Below the pieces are notes generated by a model. The model saw only the letters and a program-made list of their open reading frames with translations, did not search any database and was not told the DNA's origin. 64,000 bases of DNA, taken from NCBI GenBank assembly GCA_964017045.1, contig OZ024794.1, forward strand, positions 31,145,315 to 31,209,314. Direction: 5' to 3'. Source of the DNA: Omphiscola glabra. Taxonomy: Eukaryota; Mollusca; Gastropoda; Lymnaeidae. A program made the translations under genes and the position numbers. How positions within the stretch are numbered: position 1 is the first letter of the stretch; the number at the start of each line of letters is the position of its first letter. This document shows positions 1 to 11,600 of this stretch, one piece after another.

Positions 1-586
1 CTGGGCTCCTAGCATATAATTCCTTTTATTTGAAGCATCTTGAGAATCAGCAAATTGGTCAACATCAGCTTTAGTCATCTTTGACCCGGTCCAAATATTC
101 TCAAAGAAAACCCACATTAAGGTTCCGTAGCCTGATGTCGTTCTGTGAGACCGGCGATGAGATGGTGATCCTGAAATGAATTTCTGCCGCCAGAATTATT
201 CTCTTCTGCCTACTTAAGTATACGTTAAATGGAACAATCGAGTATATGGTTGACTTATATTCATTACGGCAAGTGCATATGTACTGTGAATTTTTCCACA
301 TTGCTCAACATAGTTTACGATTTAAATGTTCGAAATATCGAAATATACAAGTAAAGTTAAAACATTAAAAAAAATATTTTTACTGAATGAAGGAAAAAAA
401 AATGCAGTGATTATATTTCTTTAAAATAAATGAAAATCATTAGTCCACCCATTCCTGTTTGTTTAAAACCCATCGCAAAATGAAAGTGGCCTTTAAACAA
501 ATCGATATAACACGTCAGTTATAGATTAAACAACCAAACAAAAATCATTACCATGGTTACGTCTACTTGCGCCGCCCGTCGTCCCG
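1..586 (+). repeat. 586-bp direct repeat, copy 1
   Basis: This stretch reappears at 2149-2734 (offset 2148) with no difference that I noticed. It starts at the window edge, so it may extend upstream. No coding frame longer than 66 codons is present. It does not read as an LTR: there is no TG..CA ending and no gag-pol between the copies. Confidence 0.95.
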
Positions 587-643
587 ATATAACACGTCAG
601 TTATAGATTAAACAACCAAACAAAAATCATTACCATGGTTACG
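503..643 (+). repeat. 59-bp direct duplication, period 82
   Basis: The block starting cgatataacacgtcag at 503-561 is repeated at 585-643, separated by a 23-bp spacer (tctacttgcgcc...). The first unit lies inside the 586-bp repeat and the second just past its end, so the two duplications overlap at the junction. Confidence 0.9.
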
Positions 644-2148
644 CGAGCACGGTAAGAAGTCATTACAATGGTCCAATGGGAACATTCCACCAAACTATGA
701 AACAATGCAGAGTCCAGGATAGTTTTACATGCTTCTATACTACGTTATCGATTGTAAAACTTAAGAAATAGTTGTGTACACTGCAGGTTTATACTCTTAA
801 GTGAACGAACCTGTAAGTATACATTATCGATCATATGGAATCAAGGTGATTCCTCGCCACAATATAAATTATATGTTTTACTGAGAAACTCTTACTGATG
901 TGCACAATTTAAACACAATTTAAATAATGACTTTATTTAAGTTTAATAAAGAGATAGAATCATTATTTATCGACACTGTCAACGAATCAGTTATATATAT
1001 ATATATATATACGTGCACTTTCAATCTTTTTTATGCATTTTGTTATATGTATAATGATTATTCAATTCCATTGAAAGTGAGTGGCTGGTTGTGGGACAGG
1101 GTGGGGTCTGTGTTGGAATACATTTTTTTTAAAAAATGAAATGGTTCGTCCCCCAACAAACACACTGATATTTATTGACATGTGGCGTACCATGATAAAT
1201 AAATTGTCTTCTGCATGTCAATGTCCACGTCACTTGCTGGCCACGTCCTGCAGGTTAGTTCATGACCGTCGTCCGCTTATCTGTTCAATGGCGGAGGGCG
1301 TGACTGGACACCCCCCCCCTCGGGCCACTCGACTCTTAATGCCCGTAGATTGGTCAGATATCCCGTGACCTGGGATTGAGGGGGCTAGGTAATCCGTGTG
1401 TATGACTGTGCATGAGTGACCCGTATCTCCTACCGTTGGGTTCAGATAAGTTATTTGATTACAATAAGCCAAAGGGATCCTCTTTTTACCTTAATTTCAA
1501 GACCACACCCCACCCACCCCCTTTTCTCCAACCGAACGTTGTGATGCAGAACAACTGTAAAGGAAGCAAAATAAGGCAGTAATACTAGTAATAGAGTGCA
1601 ACTGTTATTTGACTGAATATGACCTGGGGCCACTGAGAGGAAACGGGGGCTTTCAATTGATGATAATTAGTTTTTAAGTATTCATTAAAACTGGGCGAGG
1701 GTGGTGAGGTTGCGCGTGAATTATATTTAGTTTTTCTGAAATTCCCTCGTCTTCCAATAGACATATCTTTACATGCACACTTTTTAAATATCTTTAACAT
1801 GCACACTCTTTACGTCTTTGACTCGAGCAAAACAAAGGCAATCTGTCTCATCGATCTCCTCCAATTACTTTTCTAACTTTCACACGTTATACCTATTAAC
1901 GCAACACAAATTAATTAGAGAAAGGACGCCATGTCCAGTACTCAAAATAACAAGGTTGGCCAATCGCTCTTATCGGTCGATAGGAATTCAAACTTTTTGT
2001 GTGTATTGAACATCTTTCCACCGGAACGAACAGAGCCGAGCACCGTAGCCTATATACAAAATCTATAACGACGCTTGGAGAAAGTTCTTGTAGATTAATT
2101 TCAGCGATTGCACACGGGATAAGAGACATTTTTAGCATATTATCCGAA
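644..2148. other. Non-coding, no recognised feature
   Basis: This AT-rich stretch lies between the two 586-bp copies. It contains a (TA) run near 993-1010 and a C-rich patch near 1311-1320. Frames are short and show no family I recognise. Confidence 0.6.
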
Positions 2149-2734
2149 CTGGGCTCCTAGCATATAATTCCTTTTATTTGAAGCATCTTGAGAATCAGCA
2201 AATTGGTCAACATCAGCTTTAGTCATCTTTGACCCGGTCCAAATATTCTCAAAGAAAACCCACATTAAGGTTCCGTAGCCTGATGTCGTTCTGTGAGACC
2301 GGCGATGAGATGGTGATCCTGAAATGAATTTCTGCCGCCAGAATTATTCTCTTCTGCCTACTTAAGTATACGTTAAATGGAACAATCGAGTATATGGTTG
2401 ACTTATATTCATTACGGCAAGTGCATATGTACTGTGAATTTTTCCACATTGCTCAACATAGTTTACGATTTAAATGTTCGAAATATCGAAATATACAAGT
2501 AAAGTTAAAACATTAAAAAAAATATTTTTACTGAATGAAGGAAAAAAAAATGCAGTGATTATATTTCTTTAAAATAAATGAAAATCATTAGTCCACCCAT
2601 TCCTGTTTGTTTAAAACCCATCGCAAAATGAAAGTGGCCTTTAAACAAATCGATATAACACGTCAGTTATAGATTAAACAACCAAACAAAAATCATTACC
2701 ATGGTTACGTCTACTTGCGCCGCCCGTCGTCCCG
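2149..2734 (+). repeat. 586-bp direct repeat, copy 2
   Basis: Second copy of bases 1-586. Downstream it diverges at the sequence gtgtctggctac, where copy 1 instead continues into the second 59-bp unit. Confidence 0.95.
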
Positions 2735-2757
2735 GTGTCTGGCTACTTTGTGTAAAT

Positions 2758-2910
2758 ACAACTATTTTGATATGAACTAACAACTATTTTGATATGAACC
2801 AACAACTATTTTGACATGAACCAACAACTATTTTGATATGAACCAACAACTATTTTGACATGAACCAACAACTATTTTGACATGAACCAACAACTATTTT
2901 GATATGAACC
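2758..2910 (+). repeat. 22-bp minisatellite, about 7 copies
   Basis: The unit is close to acaactattttgatatgaac plus two bases, with gata/gaca variants alternating between units. Confidence 0.9.
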
Positions 2911-5067
2911 ATTCTGAAACCTTTAAACACAATTATTCGTTTTCCAGATGCTTCTAATACATTCCTATAACGAACCGAAAAATCTTTGACAATTTACTTT
3001 CTTTCTTTTTTTCCTATTTTTTTTTTTCATTTCTACAATGTAATTTTTTGTTTTAACGAATTTGTTTTCTAATCTATTTTAATGGCCTCCTTTGGGGTCC
3101 CTGATAAGGTCCATGACTCTTTGCGCATCTGTTGCAACGTCATCTAGGCAACATGGCCACGTGGATTATTAGTGTCTTAGTTTGGAGTTATTGGTTGAGA
3201 TGGTTTAATGCGTAATGTCTACCTACCTAACGGGGTGACTTAGTAGAAATTTATAAAGTTATAAAGCGGTAGAAAAGTTACTGGACGTCGACATTATTAC
3301 TTCGCTGTTCATTCGGTCGACAGAATTCATTTTACTTTTCGGGCACCGAATTCATCGGTGATTTTCATCAATGATAAATATTTAAAGTATTTTACGTTAA
3401 CAATGCATGTCGATAGAGACGGTGCATATATCTAGTTGTGGGCAAGGTCAAGAAAACTTTGGGTGAAAGAAAGATTAACTTCGAGAGACTGACGAGAATG
3501 TGCGGGCGCTGGATGAACGCCGCGGGGCGACCGTTACGTCGGTCGATGCCAGCCAGCCAAGATAAGGCTGCCGTAAACCTGACAGAGGTCCACAGAACAG
3601 TTCTGAGAACTGTTGAGACCGACTTACGATCAATGCCTCGAGGCTGCTCACTTATCGTTCCCTTGCTTTGTCACAGTCTGTATACTATTTTGGTACCGTG
3701 CATGTATTATTATTATATAGGGGGTAGGGGTGGTTTATTTATCATTTTGTAATTTTTGTGTTATATGGGGGGGGGGGGGGTCGAGAACAATATATAACAA
3801 TTCTTTTTATTTAAGTTAAAAAAAAAATAATTCTAATTTTTTCAAATCAGCTTTTCAAAATTTTTAAAATTAGCCTCGATTATTAGAAATAACATGTAAT
3901 TTCTGCTTACATTAGTCATTAATATAACACATTTAAAAAAAAAAAATATAGGCCTACAGTTTTGGACTTTATTTGGTTTAATCGGGGTGTGGAGGGTGTG
4001 GTTACTAATCAAATTAGTAGGGGGTGGTCAATGGAAATATTATATAATGTTATAAGGTGTAAGGCTGGGTAAGAAAAATTCAATTTTTGTTTTCTATAGG
4101 TCTAATATATATGCACACAATTCGAAGCATACCCACATTTTTCCGTGTCCAAAAGATCGTTTAAGAGAGTCGATATTTGATCTGGTCCATTGAAATGGGT
4201 TATATTTTTTGCCCTCGTTGTTACAAGACTCATGGATCTTAAATGTTTAATTCTAGAATATTTGTGAGCTAAGTTCATCATATTTATGTCGGAGTCTGCT
4301 TCTAAATAATTAAATAAAGCTAAAACTAAAGCTTATCAAATAAAATTTACATACTGTATTTAAATCAGTTTTACGTCACATGGCCATCGAATGTAATTTT
4401 TTTTTTGGTGTATTTTTTTAAAAAAACGTGTGTACATTTGTCATTATGATTAGCGCGTATTGTAATAATGAATCAAAGAGGCGGAGTTATAATAGAATTA
4501 TATATATATACACACTACATCCCCGATATTGCTCGATTTTTATGGTCCATAAAATCAAATCGCGCTTTAATGCCTGGAAGCGTTACCTCGGAGCTACGAT
4601 ATTCAGCGCGAATAGCGTTATGGTTAAACAAATAATAAACGTTAGGGTTAGATATTTTAAACATATATTTTATAAAGTATTTATTGTAGTTAATGAGCTA
4701 TTCGGTTTTGAAGGTGCTCTAGTTTTAGTGCATTTGTGGTTGTATTGTACGAAAAGAGATATCGTTATTGACTCTTTTTTTATTTAAAAAAAAGTTCTTT
4801 GGTGTCGAATGAAGTCGCCACCACCGCTTTAAGTGATAAGTGACTAATACACATACATGTTTGATCGATTACGGTTTTGTCTTTCAAGATTTGTCTTCAA
4901 GTTTTGATCACTGGTTTGCCTTGATATAATTTGATCTTGACAACCCATTCAGATTGCGAGGCCCTCCTCTATTCATTTCTGGAAAGCACCAGAGCCAAGG
5001 GTTGTACTTGGAATACATATGACAATACTTCAATAGTATTTACGAGGACATTTCGAATATACTCAAC
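2911..5067. other. Non-coding sequence upstream of the visible PCGF exons
   Basis: This is AT-rich with T runs and a 12-base G run near 3769. A GC-richer island at about 3440-3660 contains a 104-codon frame with no recognised domain; it could be an untranslated leader exon or nothing. I found no first PCGF exon here: no CVLCGGY-like zinc-ligand segment in any frame. Confidence 0.5.
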
Positions 5068-5075
5068 CTCTAGAT

Positions 5076-5276
5076 CAGCGGTTCTCTACCTGTTGGTCGC
5101 GACCCATTTGGGGGTCGCACGACCCTTTCACAAGGGGTCGCCCAAGACCATCGGAAAACACATATATAGTTTACAGTTAGGAAGTAGCAACGAAAATAAG
5201 TTTGTGGTTGGGGGGTCGCCACAACATGAGGAACTGTATTAAAAGGTCGCGGCATTGGGAAGGCTGAGAACCACTG
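5076..5276 (-). mobile_element. SPIN-like hAT miniature element
   Basis: The 201-bp element has terminal inverted repeats: cagcggttctc at the left, and gagaaccactg at the right (cagtggttctc on the other strand). It carries the internal blocks ggtcgcgaccc, acgaccctttcacaaggggt and accatcggaaaacacatat. These match my recollection of the non-autonomous SPIN (SPACE INVADERS) family of hAT transposons, end to end apart from an internal deletion. Flanking octamers CTCTAGAT (5068-5075) and ATCTAGAT (5277-5284) agree at 7 of 8 positions, as expected for a hAT target duplication. It has no transposase. It lies 230 bp upstream of the first visible PCGF exon. Confidence 0.85.
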
Positions 5277-5506
5277 ATCTAGATTGAGACTAACCGATTC
5301 CAAATCTCTTTCACCCTTGGAGTAGTTACACTGTAAGCAGCCGTGATTAATAATGAGTTTATAATAATTCAAGTTTTCTCGTACAATAAACAAAAGCATT
5401 CACGCGTTTAAGCTGAAAAAAATAGGCCGATATTTTGTATAGACGAAGAGACAGAGCCACGCAAACCCTGCAATAGATAATAAATGTGAACGTCTGGACA
5501 TTTCAG

Positions 5507-5603
5507 TTTGCAAGACGTGCATTCTGCGTTACTTGGAGACCAGCAATTACTGCCCTATATGTGAAGTGCTGATTCACAAGACCCGACCATGGCAAAATAT
5601 CAG
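5507..5603 (+). CDS. BMI1: PCGF exon: second half of RING finger
   Basis: The acceptor is tttcag at 5501-5506 and the donor gtgagg begins at 5604. The first two bases complete a codon, probably the Phe of the HSF motif. The 31 full codons read [18 protein letters not shown] and then the HKTRP stretch. They include four of the RING zinc-ligand cysteines (CxxC and CPIC). The other four ligands belong to an upstream exon that I could not find between 1 and 5500. Confidence 0.93.
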
Positions 5604-8600
5604 GTGAGGGGTTCTTATTCAGGTACACACAAGCACATATAAGAAATACATCATAGGTTTTATTTCATTGCTACGAGAATTTTTAATGCGCCTGACATTG
5701 CACCACGCTAACCTATAGTGTTCCATGTGCAGTGCACGTGGGATAACTATTGCGTTAAAAATCGATGAATCTCTCACGCCCCTCGCATTGTGTTTAGTTG
5801 TAGTGATAAGCTGTGACTTATAGCTTTATACTAAAGGTTTGACTTTTGATTTTGTGCTAACTCCTTCCACCCACAGACTGGACCACTCGCTACAAAATGC
5901 AGTGTATAAGATGGTGCCAGGACTATTTCAGAGTAAGTTGACTTTTTAACAATAAAACTCAATGACACATTTATTATCTTAATGATTTTTTATGTGTGTT
6001 GCATTAAACTAGTTTCAATTAGTTTTCAGCGTCATATAGTTGAACACTCTGTTTGTTAACTGCGCAGTCGCAGTAAAGTATGTGGCCTATCTCATTGAAC
6101 GAAAATTTCCGACAAGTTGAAAGATCCAAGTGTGCTGTGCTGTAAAAAAAAAATGTATGTTAAAAATATTAATTCATGTTAAATCTGAATCGCATTCCCC
6201 GGCTAAGCCAAATGTCATTCCCCGGCTAAACCAAATGTCATTCCCCGGCTAAGCGGAGTTGGCAAATATATTGTTCCAAAACTCCTTCCGATGAGGTCAC
6301 GCACGGCTCACTAGTCAGTACCAGTTTATGCAGACCGTGTCCCACTTTAAATGAAGGATGGCTGATCCAAAAGTTTATCCTGCTCCATTTCTTTAAGCAA
6401 TCACCTCTTTAAACTTTACTATCCTGACTGATTCCCCCTCTGAAAGTTAAACGATGCTGCTGAGTGCCGTCCATGGCTTCACATGTAAATTGTTATGGAA
6501 TGGTTGGTTTTTAATTTATATTTTTTAAGTTCATTTTAATTTGCATGTACAGCGTGGTGAGCCCAGCCCTAGGCTGGGGTACCACGCTATAGAAAACTAC
6601 CCATAATAATAATAATAATAATAAGCCAAATCTCATTCCCTGGCTACGCCATATCTCATTCCCCGGCTAAGCCAAATCTCATTCCCTGGCTGAGCAAAAT
6701 CTCATTCTTTTGTTAAACTCAATAATTTCAATTACGCGCAAATCCTTGAAACCCTAATTGAGTCTGAAATTCCATACTGGTATAAAAAGAGATGCGAATG
6801 ACGTTTTCTCCCCTTGTTGGGGTGGTGTCACTTGGCTTATCTGAAGGAATTAGAACGCTAGGCGCTCAAACTTAACTGTGGCTCAACAAGGGACGGGGGG
6901 AGCATCTAAACATCATCAACTTATTGTCTTTACAATGAGAGCGCGATGCACCCGACTTTGCACTTGACGCTAAACAAAAGTGTTAAATCAGTGCGTGTGC
7001 AACCAGATGATCGGTGATTCTCAAATAAATTGGACCTGTAGTCCCAAGTCAAGTCCGAGTCCGATGTTTGTAAATTGCTCTGACTTATTGTTCAGGCTGC
7101 ACCTAATTCTTCAGTTTTACTAAAATAAACTATACAAATGACATCTGAATAGCATTAGTCAAAATGGACCCGAACATGCAGCGCCGCCATTCGCACCCGG
7201 GTACCATTAGACTCAATGTTATTCGGATGTCATTTGTGGTAGTTAATTTTAGTAAAACTGAAGAATTAAGATTTCAAACGTATAGTACATTCAATTATCT
7301 TTCATATGATACCTCATTTGGTCTTACAAACCCAACAATAATATTTTAAATCGTTTTTTAACCCCAACCTCTCAATTCTGGTACCCGTGTACCAATAGCC
7401 ACTTCATATTGTTCATGGTTAATTAAATGATTGCTTAAAGAAATGGAGCAGGATAAACTTTTGGATCAGCCATCCTTCATTTAAAGTGGGACACAGTCTG
7501 CATAAACTGGTACTGACTAGTGAGCCGTGCGTGACCTCATCGGAAGGAGTTTTGGAACAATATATTTGCCAACTCCGCAATCCCTTGCGCCGTTTATCAC
7601 TCAGTCTGGTTTCTCCATTTCGTTTCGAGGGACCGGAAAGCCTGATTGCCAAAACAGCACGAGATATGAAAATCGAATGCTTGAACGTATCTTTGACTGG
7701 TAAATAAACTCTGATTATTTCCCGATGAGCTTAGCGCGCAGGTAATTAACTTCATTTGCGGGAACGCGTGATATTTTCGCCCCTCATTGAAACTATAATT
7801 TGATGTGCTCGAAGCACGAAGCGAGCCGAGGCTACTGAGGGCAAGTTACTCTAGTAAGAGTTTTACATTTGAACCTTTATGCGCTGCACATGACGCAAGA
7901 GGGTTACCAGAGTGCGGTCTGGCGCGCCAGTATGGTACGGGTTTTCCCCGGGGACGAGCACCACGTGCGAGATTTTTACAAATTGTTAAAAAAATGAAGT
8001 TGTGATTATAATTTATAGACTACTAATTAATTTTTATTTTTGTTTACAAATATAATCTTACATAAATATTAAGACATAAGTAACTAATGAATATTCATTG
8101 CATTTTATATTTTATTTTATTTATATTTATATATATTTGTAAAATATAAAGGCCTATACATTTTTTTGTTAATTTCTTTTTTTTTTGGGGGTGATATATC
8201 CGCTATGTTCAATTTACATCTACTGTAATACACTTAACGTATAATAAATGACCACAAAAAATTGACCACACGTTAAAGTGAATATATTGTTTATATTAAG
8301 TGATTGCTAGCCATTAACAAGTCTGTATGTGGAAAGACATGTCATATCATTAGCTGGAACTTAGCCGGGCGTACCTTTTTTTTAAAAAAAAAGAGAAATC
8401 AATAATGGTATTTTACCCCTTCGAAAATCTTTTAGAAGCTGACGTAGTGCAGAACAGCATGTTATTGTTGTTTGTGTTTTAGTGAGTCGTCACACTTTGA
8501 TCGGAGTCTGCGACTACACGGGACACACAATTAATAAAAGTAATAAAATCATCCGTACCATTCGTTTGACCTTTTATTTAAAAAAGCCCAGTGTCAATAA

Positions 8601-11600
8601 AATATGGGGGAGGCCTTAATTTTTCCCCAACCCCGGAAGATGCACCCGTATAAGTTAGAACTACTTTATGTCCGAGCCAGCGCGCTAGTAATCTAAATGC
8701 AAGGCTTCGTTAACCGGTGTCTTGGCTCACAGCGCTCTTGTGCGCCATGGGGGACATGCACATCTTGAGCGGCGCACCACACATCATGGCGCGTTCAGTG
8801 ATCGATCAAGGTAATTGACTTCATCCTTCTCCTTCCATCCAACTAACCTGGACGGGCATGTACAGCATATCTGATAGGAAACGTTAAATCTTTTTTTTTT
8901 TCCTTCTCCTTTTATTTCCAGACGAAATGAGGCGTCGGCGCGAGTTCTATCAGAAACAGAACCAGACGGGTAAGTTTTTTCTATACTCCAATGATTCATC
9001 TTGTTGACGCAGCTCCCATTATTCTAATTGGCTGCGTTTTCTGGATGAGCTAAAGTAATCAATGTTTGTCTTTCTTTGATATTTGGGGGCCAGTTTGCTT
9101 GTTTAGAAAATAGACAAATTAGTGAAACTGTCGATATTTTTAGAATACTTTACCCAGTATTTCTTATTATTATTTTGCATTAAATTTATAATATTAATTG
9201 TTAATGATGAGTTGTCAATATCACCAATATGTATTATTAAGATATCGGTGAAGTTTTGGTTATCTGAGAATATGGACCCACAAAAATGCGGTAATTGGTC
9301 CCTTGTGTGTGAGTGTTCAAATTTAAAGAAGAATTCTATAGCATAATTAATATTTTATTATTATTAGTTGCTTTCGGTATTTATATTTTATATTTATACA
9401 CAGTGGGGCCACGTATCACGAGCTTAATTACCTGCACGAATTCGGTTCGTGGTACGTTATTCCACTGTTCCGCTAAAGACGTTTACAGTACAAGACTTTA
9501 ATATTCAGTTTTTAAAATTATTTCTACCCCTAAGAGCGCCTGTGAAAAGCAGGTTCGCGGCAGTCCATCTTTTATTGTATCTCCAATGTTGTTTGGTTAA
9601 ACTCGCGCGGAAGGTTGCGTCTCATCAGTGACGGTAATTATTTAGTTGTTGGGCCAACACATGCTATTTTAACGGCCTTAACGCCCACAGCTCTTTCAGC
9701 CGCGTCTGTTTGAGCGGTGGCAGAAGTGGCAGGGATATCGTTCAATGCCAGAACCATTTATCCTTACAGTGTCCAGAAAATCTCTGATATTCACTTAGTG
9801 AGATCCTCCCCCACCCCCTTTTTTTTCCCCTGCATCTTATCACATGGGCTCCGTCAATAGTAGCAAACCACGGACGCGAGACTTTTGAATGGACAGCTAA
9901 ATCTATATAAATTGATATTTTCTGCTAAATCTGAATTATATAATTCACTTGTGTAGGCCATTACCGCATGCTCACCACGCCACCCTGGATCATAGTAACA
10001 AGAAACAATGGTGGTTTAAACATATAGCTCACACCAGACTCGGGTTGACACGGGCTGGTCTTCGGCTGATATATTATAAGCTTGTCTTCGGTTGACACGA
10101 GCTGGTCTTCGGTTGACATGGGAGGGCATTCGGTTTACATGATCGGGCCTCGGGTTGCATGCGCTGGTTCCTGAGGTTGATAAGTGCTTGCTGGCCTATA
10201 CGGTTGACGTGCGCTGGCACCATGTCCTCTTGAGTGGGCATACAGGTTGACATGAGCTGGCCTCCGGTTGGCTTGATTCACGATACCAGGGATTATATAC
10301 ACGAATTTCAAAACGCGCGTTTACCTAACCACACTTGAAATGATTGCATTGCAGAAAAGCGGAGCCTGACCACCAGCCAATCATCCCAAGGAGAGCTGGG
10401 CGACCGTATAATTTTCTCACAAGATGAAGAGTTCAGTATCTCCATTGAATTTTCTCCAGAGTAAGTCGTTGCGTTATACGTTGTTGCTTTTAATGTTGGC
10501 CTGGTCGGCTGTAAGGAACTTTTATAGTAATATAATCAAGAATTCATGCACGAATTTGTACGGGGAACTGCTGATAGTCCTCTAGTGACGACTGCTGATA
10601 GTCCTCTAGTGAGAACTGCTGATAGTCCTCTAGTGAGAACTGCTGATAGTCCTCTAGTGAGAACTGCTGATAGTCCTCTAGTGAGAACTGCTGATAGTCC
10701 TCTAGTGAGAACTGCTGATAGTCCTCTAGTGAGAACTGTTGATAGTCCTCTACTGGGAACTGCTGATAGTCCTCTAGTTGGAACTGCTGATAGTCCTCTA
10801 GTGGGAACTGCTGATAGTCCTCTAGTTGGAACTGCTGATAGTCCTCTAGTGGGAACTGCTGATAGTCCTCTAGTTGGAACGTCCTCTAGTGGGAACTGCT
10901 GATAGTTTTCTAGTCGTGATTCCTTCGCATCACTTATTTGGCGCAGTTCTTGTTTAGTTATCTTTTATTTTTATGTCTGAGGTCAGCCGGTATTCCATGC
11001 ACGGTGAAGACAATCTGCACTAGTGTGTTTCCATTTTTACACATGCCATTTAACACGATGCACATGGACAAATGAAGTATCATTTTACGTCACATCAGTT
11101 GTTGAAACTATTTGATTGGATATGTCACAGTATTCATCAAGAAAGTAATCTTCCTGCATTGATGTAAACAGTTGAAGACATTTTTCCATACTAACAACAT
11201 CTTCCACCATTTCAGTGGCAAACCGGTCCCTGACATCACAAACACAGCAACAAAACGACAGAAATGTTTGGTAAGAATTAGTTTGCTCTATGTACTTGTA
11301 CTTGCCAATCAATGATTTTTATTCTCATTGATTTCCTCATGTGTTGACAACGAGGCTTGGCACTTTACTTTATGCGTTTATGTATTTTCATGTGCTGATA
11401 TTTGCTCACTGTCCACAGTATCACCAAGACAAACGATATCTCAAGTGCCCGGCTGCTCTGAGAATTGAGCACCTGAAAAAATTCATTAGAGCCAAGTTTT
11501 CACTGCCCCAAAATATACAGGTAATTGGGGTCAAACTCAAGTGGGGACATAACATTGAGGGGGCTGCATTGGGACTATTACAAGGGTCTTTATTACATGG

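Noticed and set aside
1..2734. LTR retrotransposon defined by the 586-bp direct repeats
   Set aside because: No TG..CA ends, primer-binding site or gag-pol frames in the 1.56 kb between the copies.
3438..3752. 104-codon plus-strand frame upstream of the PCGF exons
   Set aside because: It has no RING or other recognised motif and no donor that leads in phase to 5507. It may be leader sequence, but coding is unsupported.
7419..7652. 77-codon minus-strand frame through the right inverted-repeat arm
   Set aside because: No recognised family. It may be a remnant of a mobile element, but I cannot support a gene.
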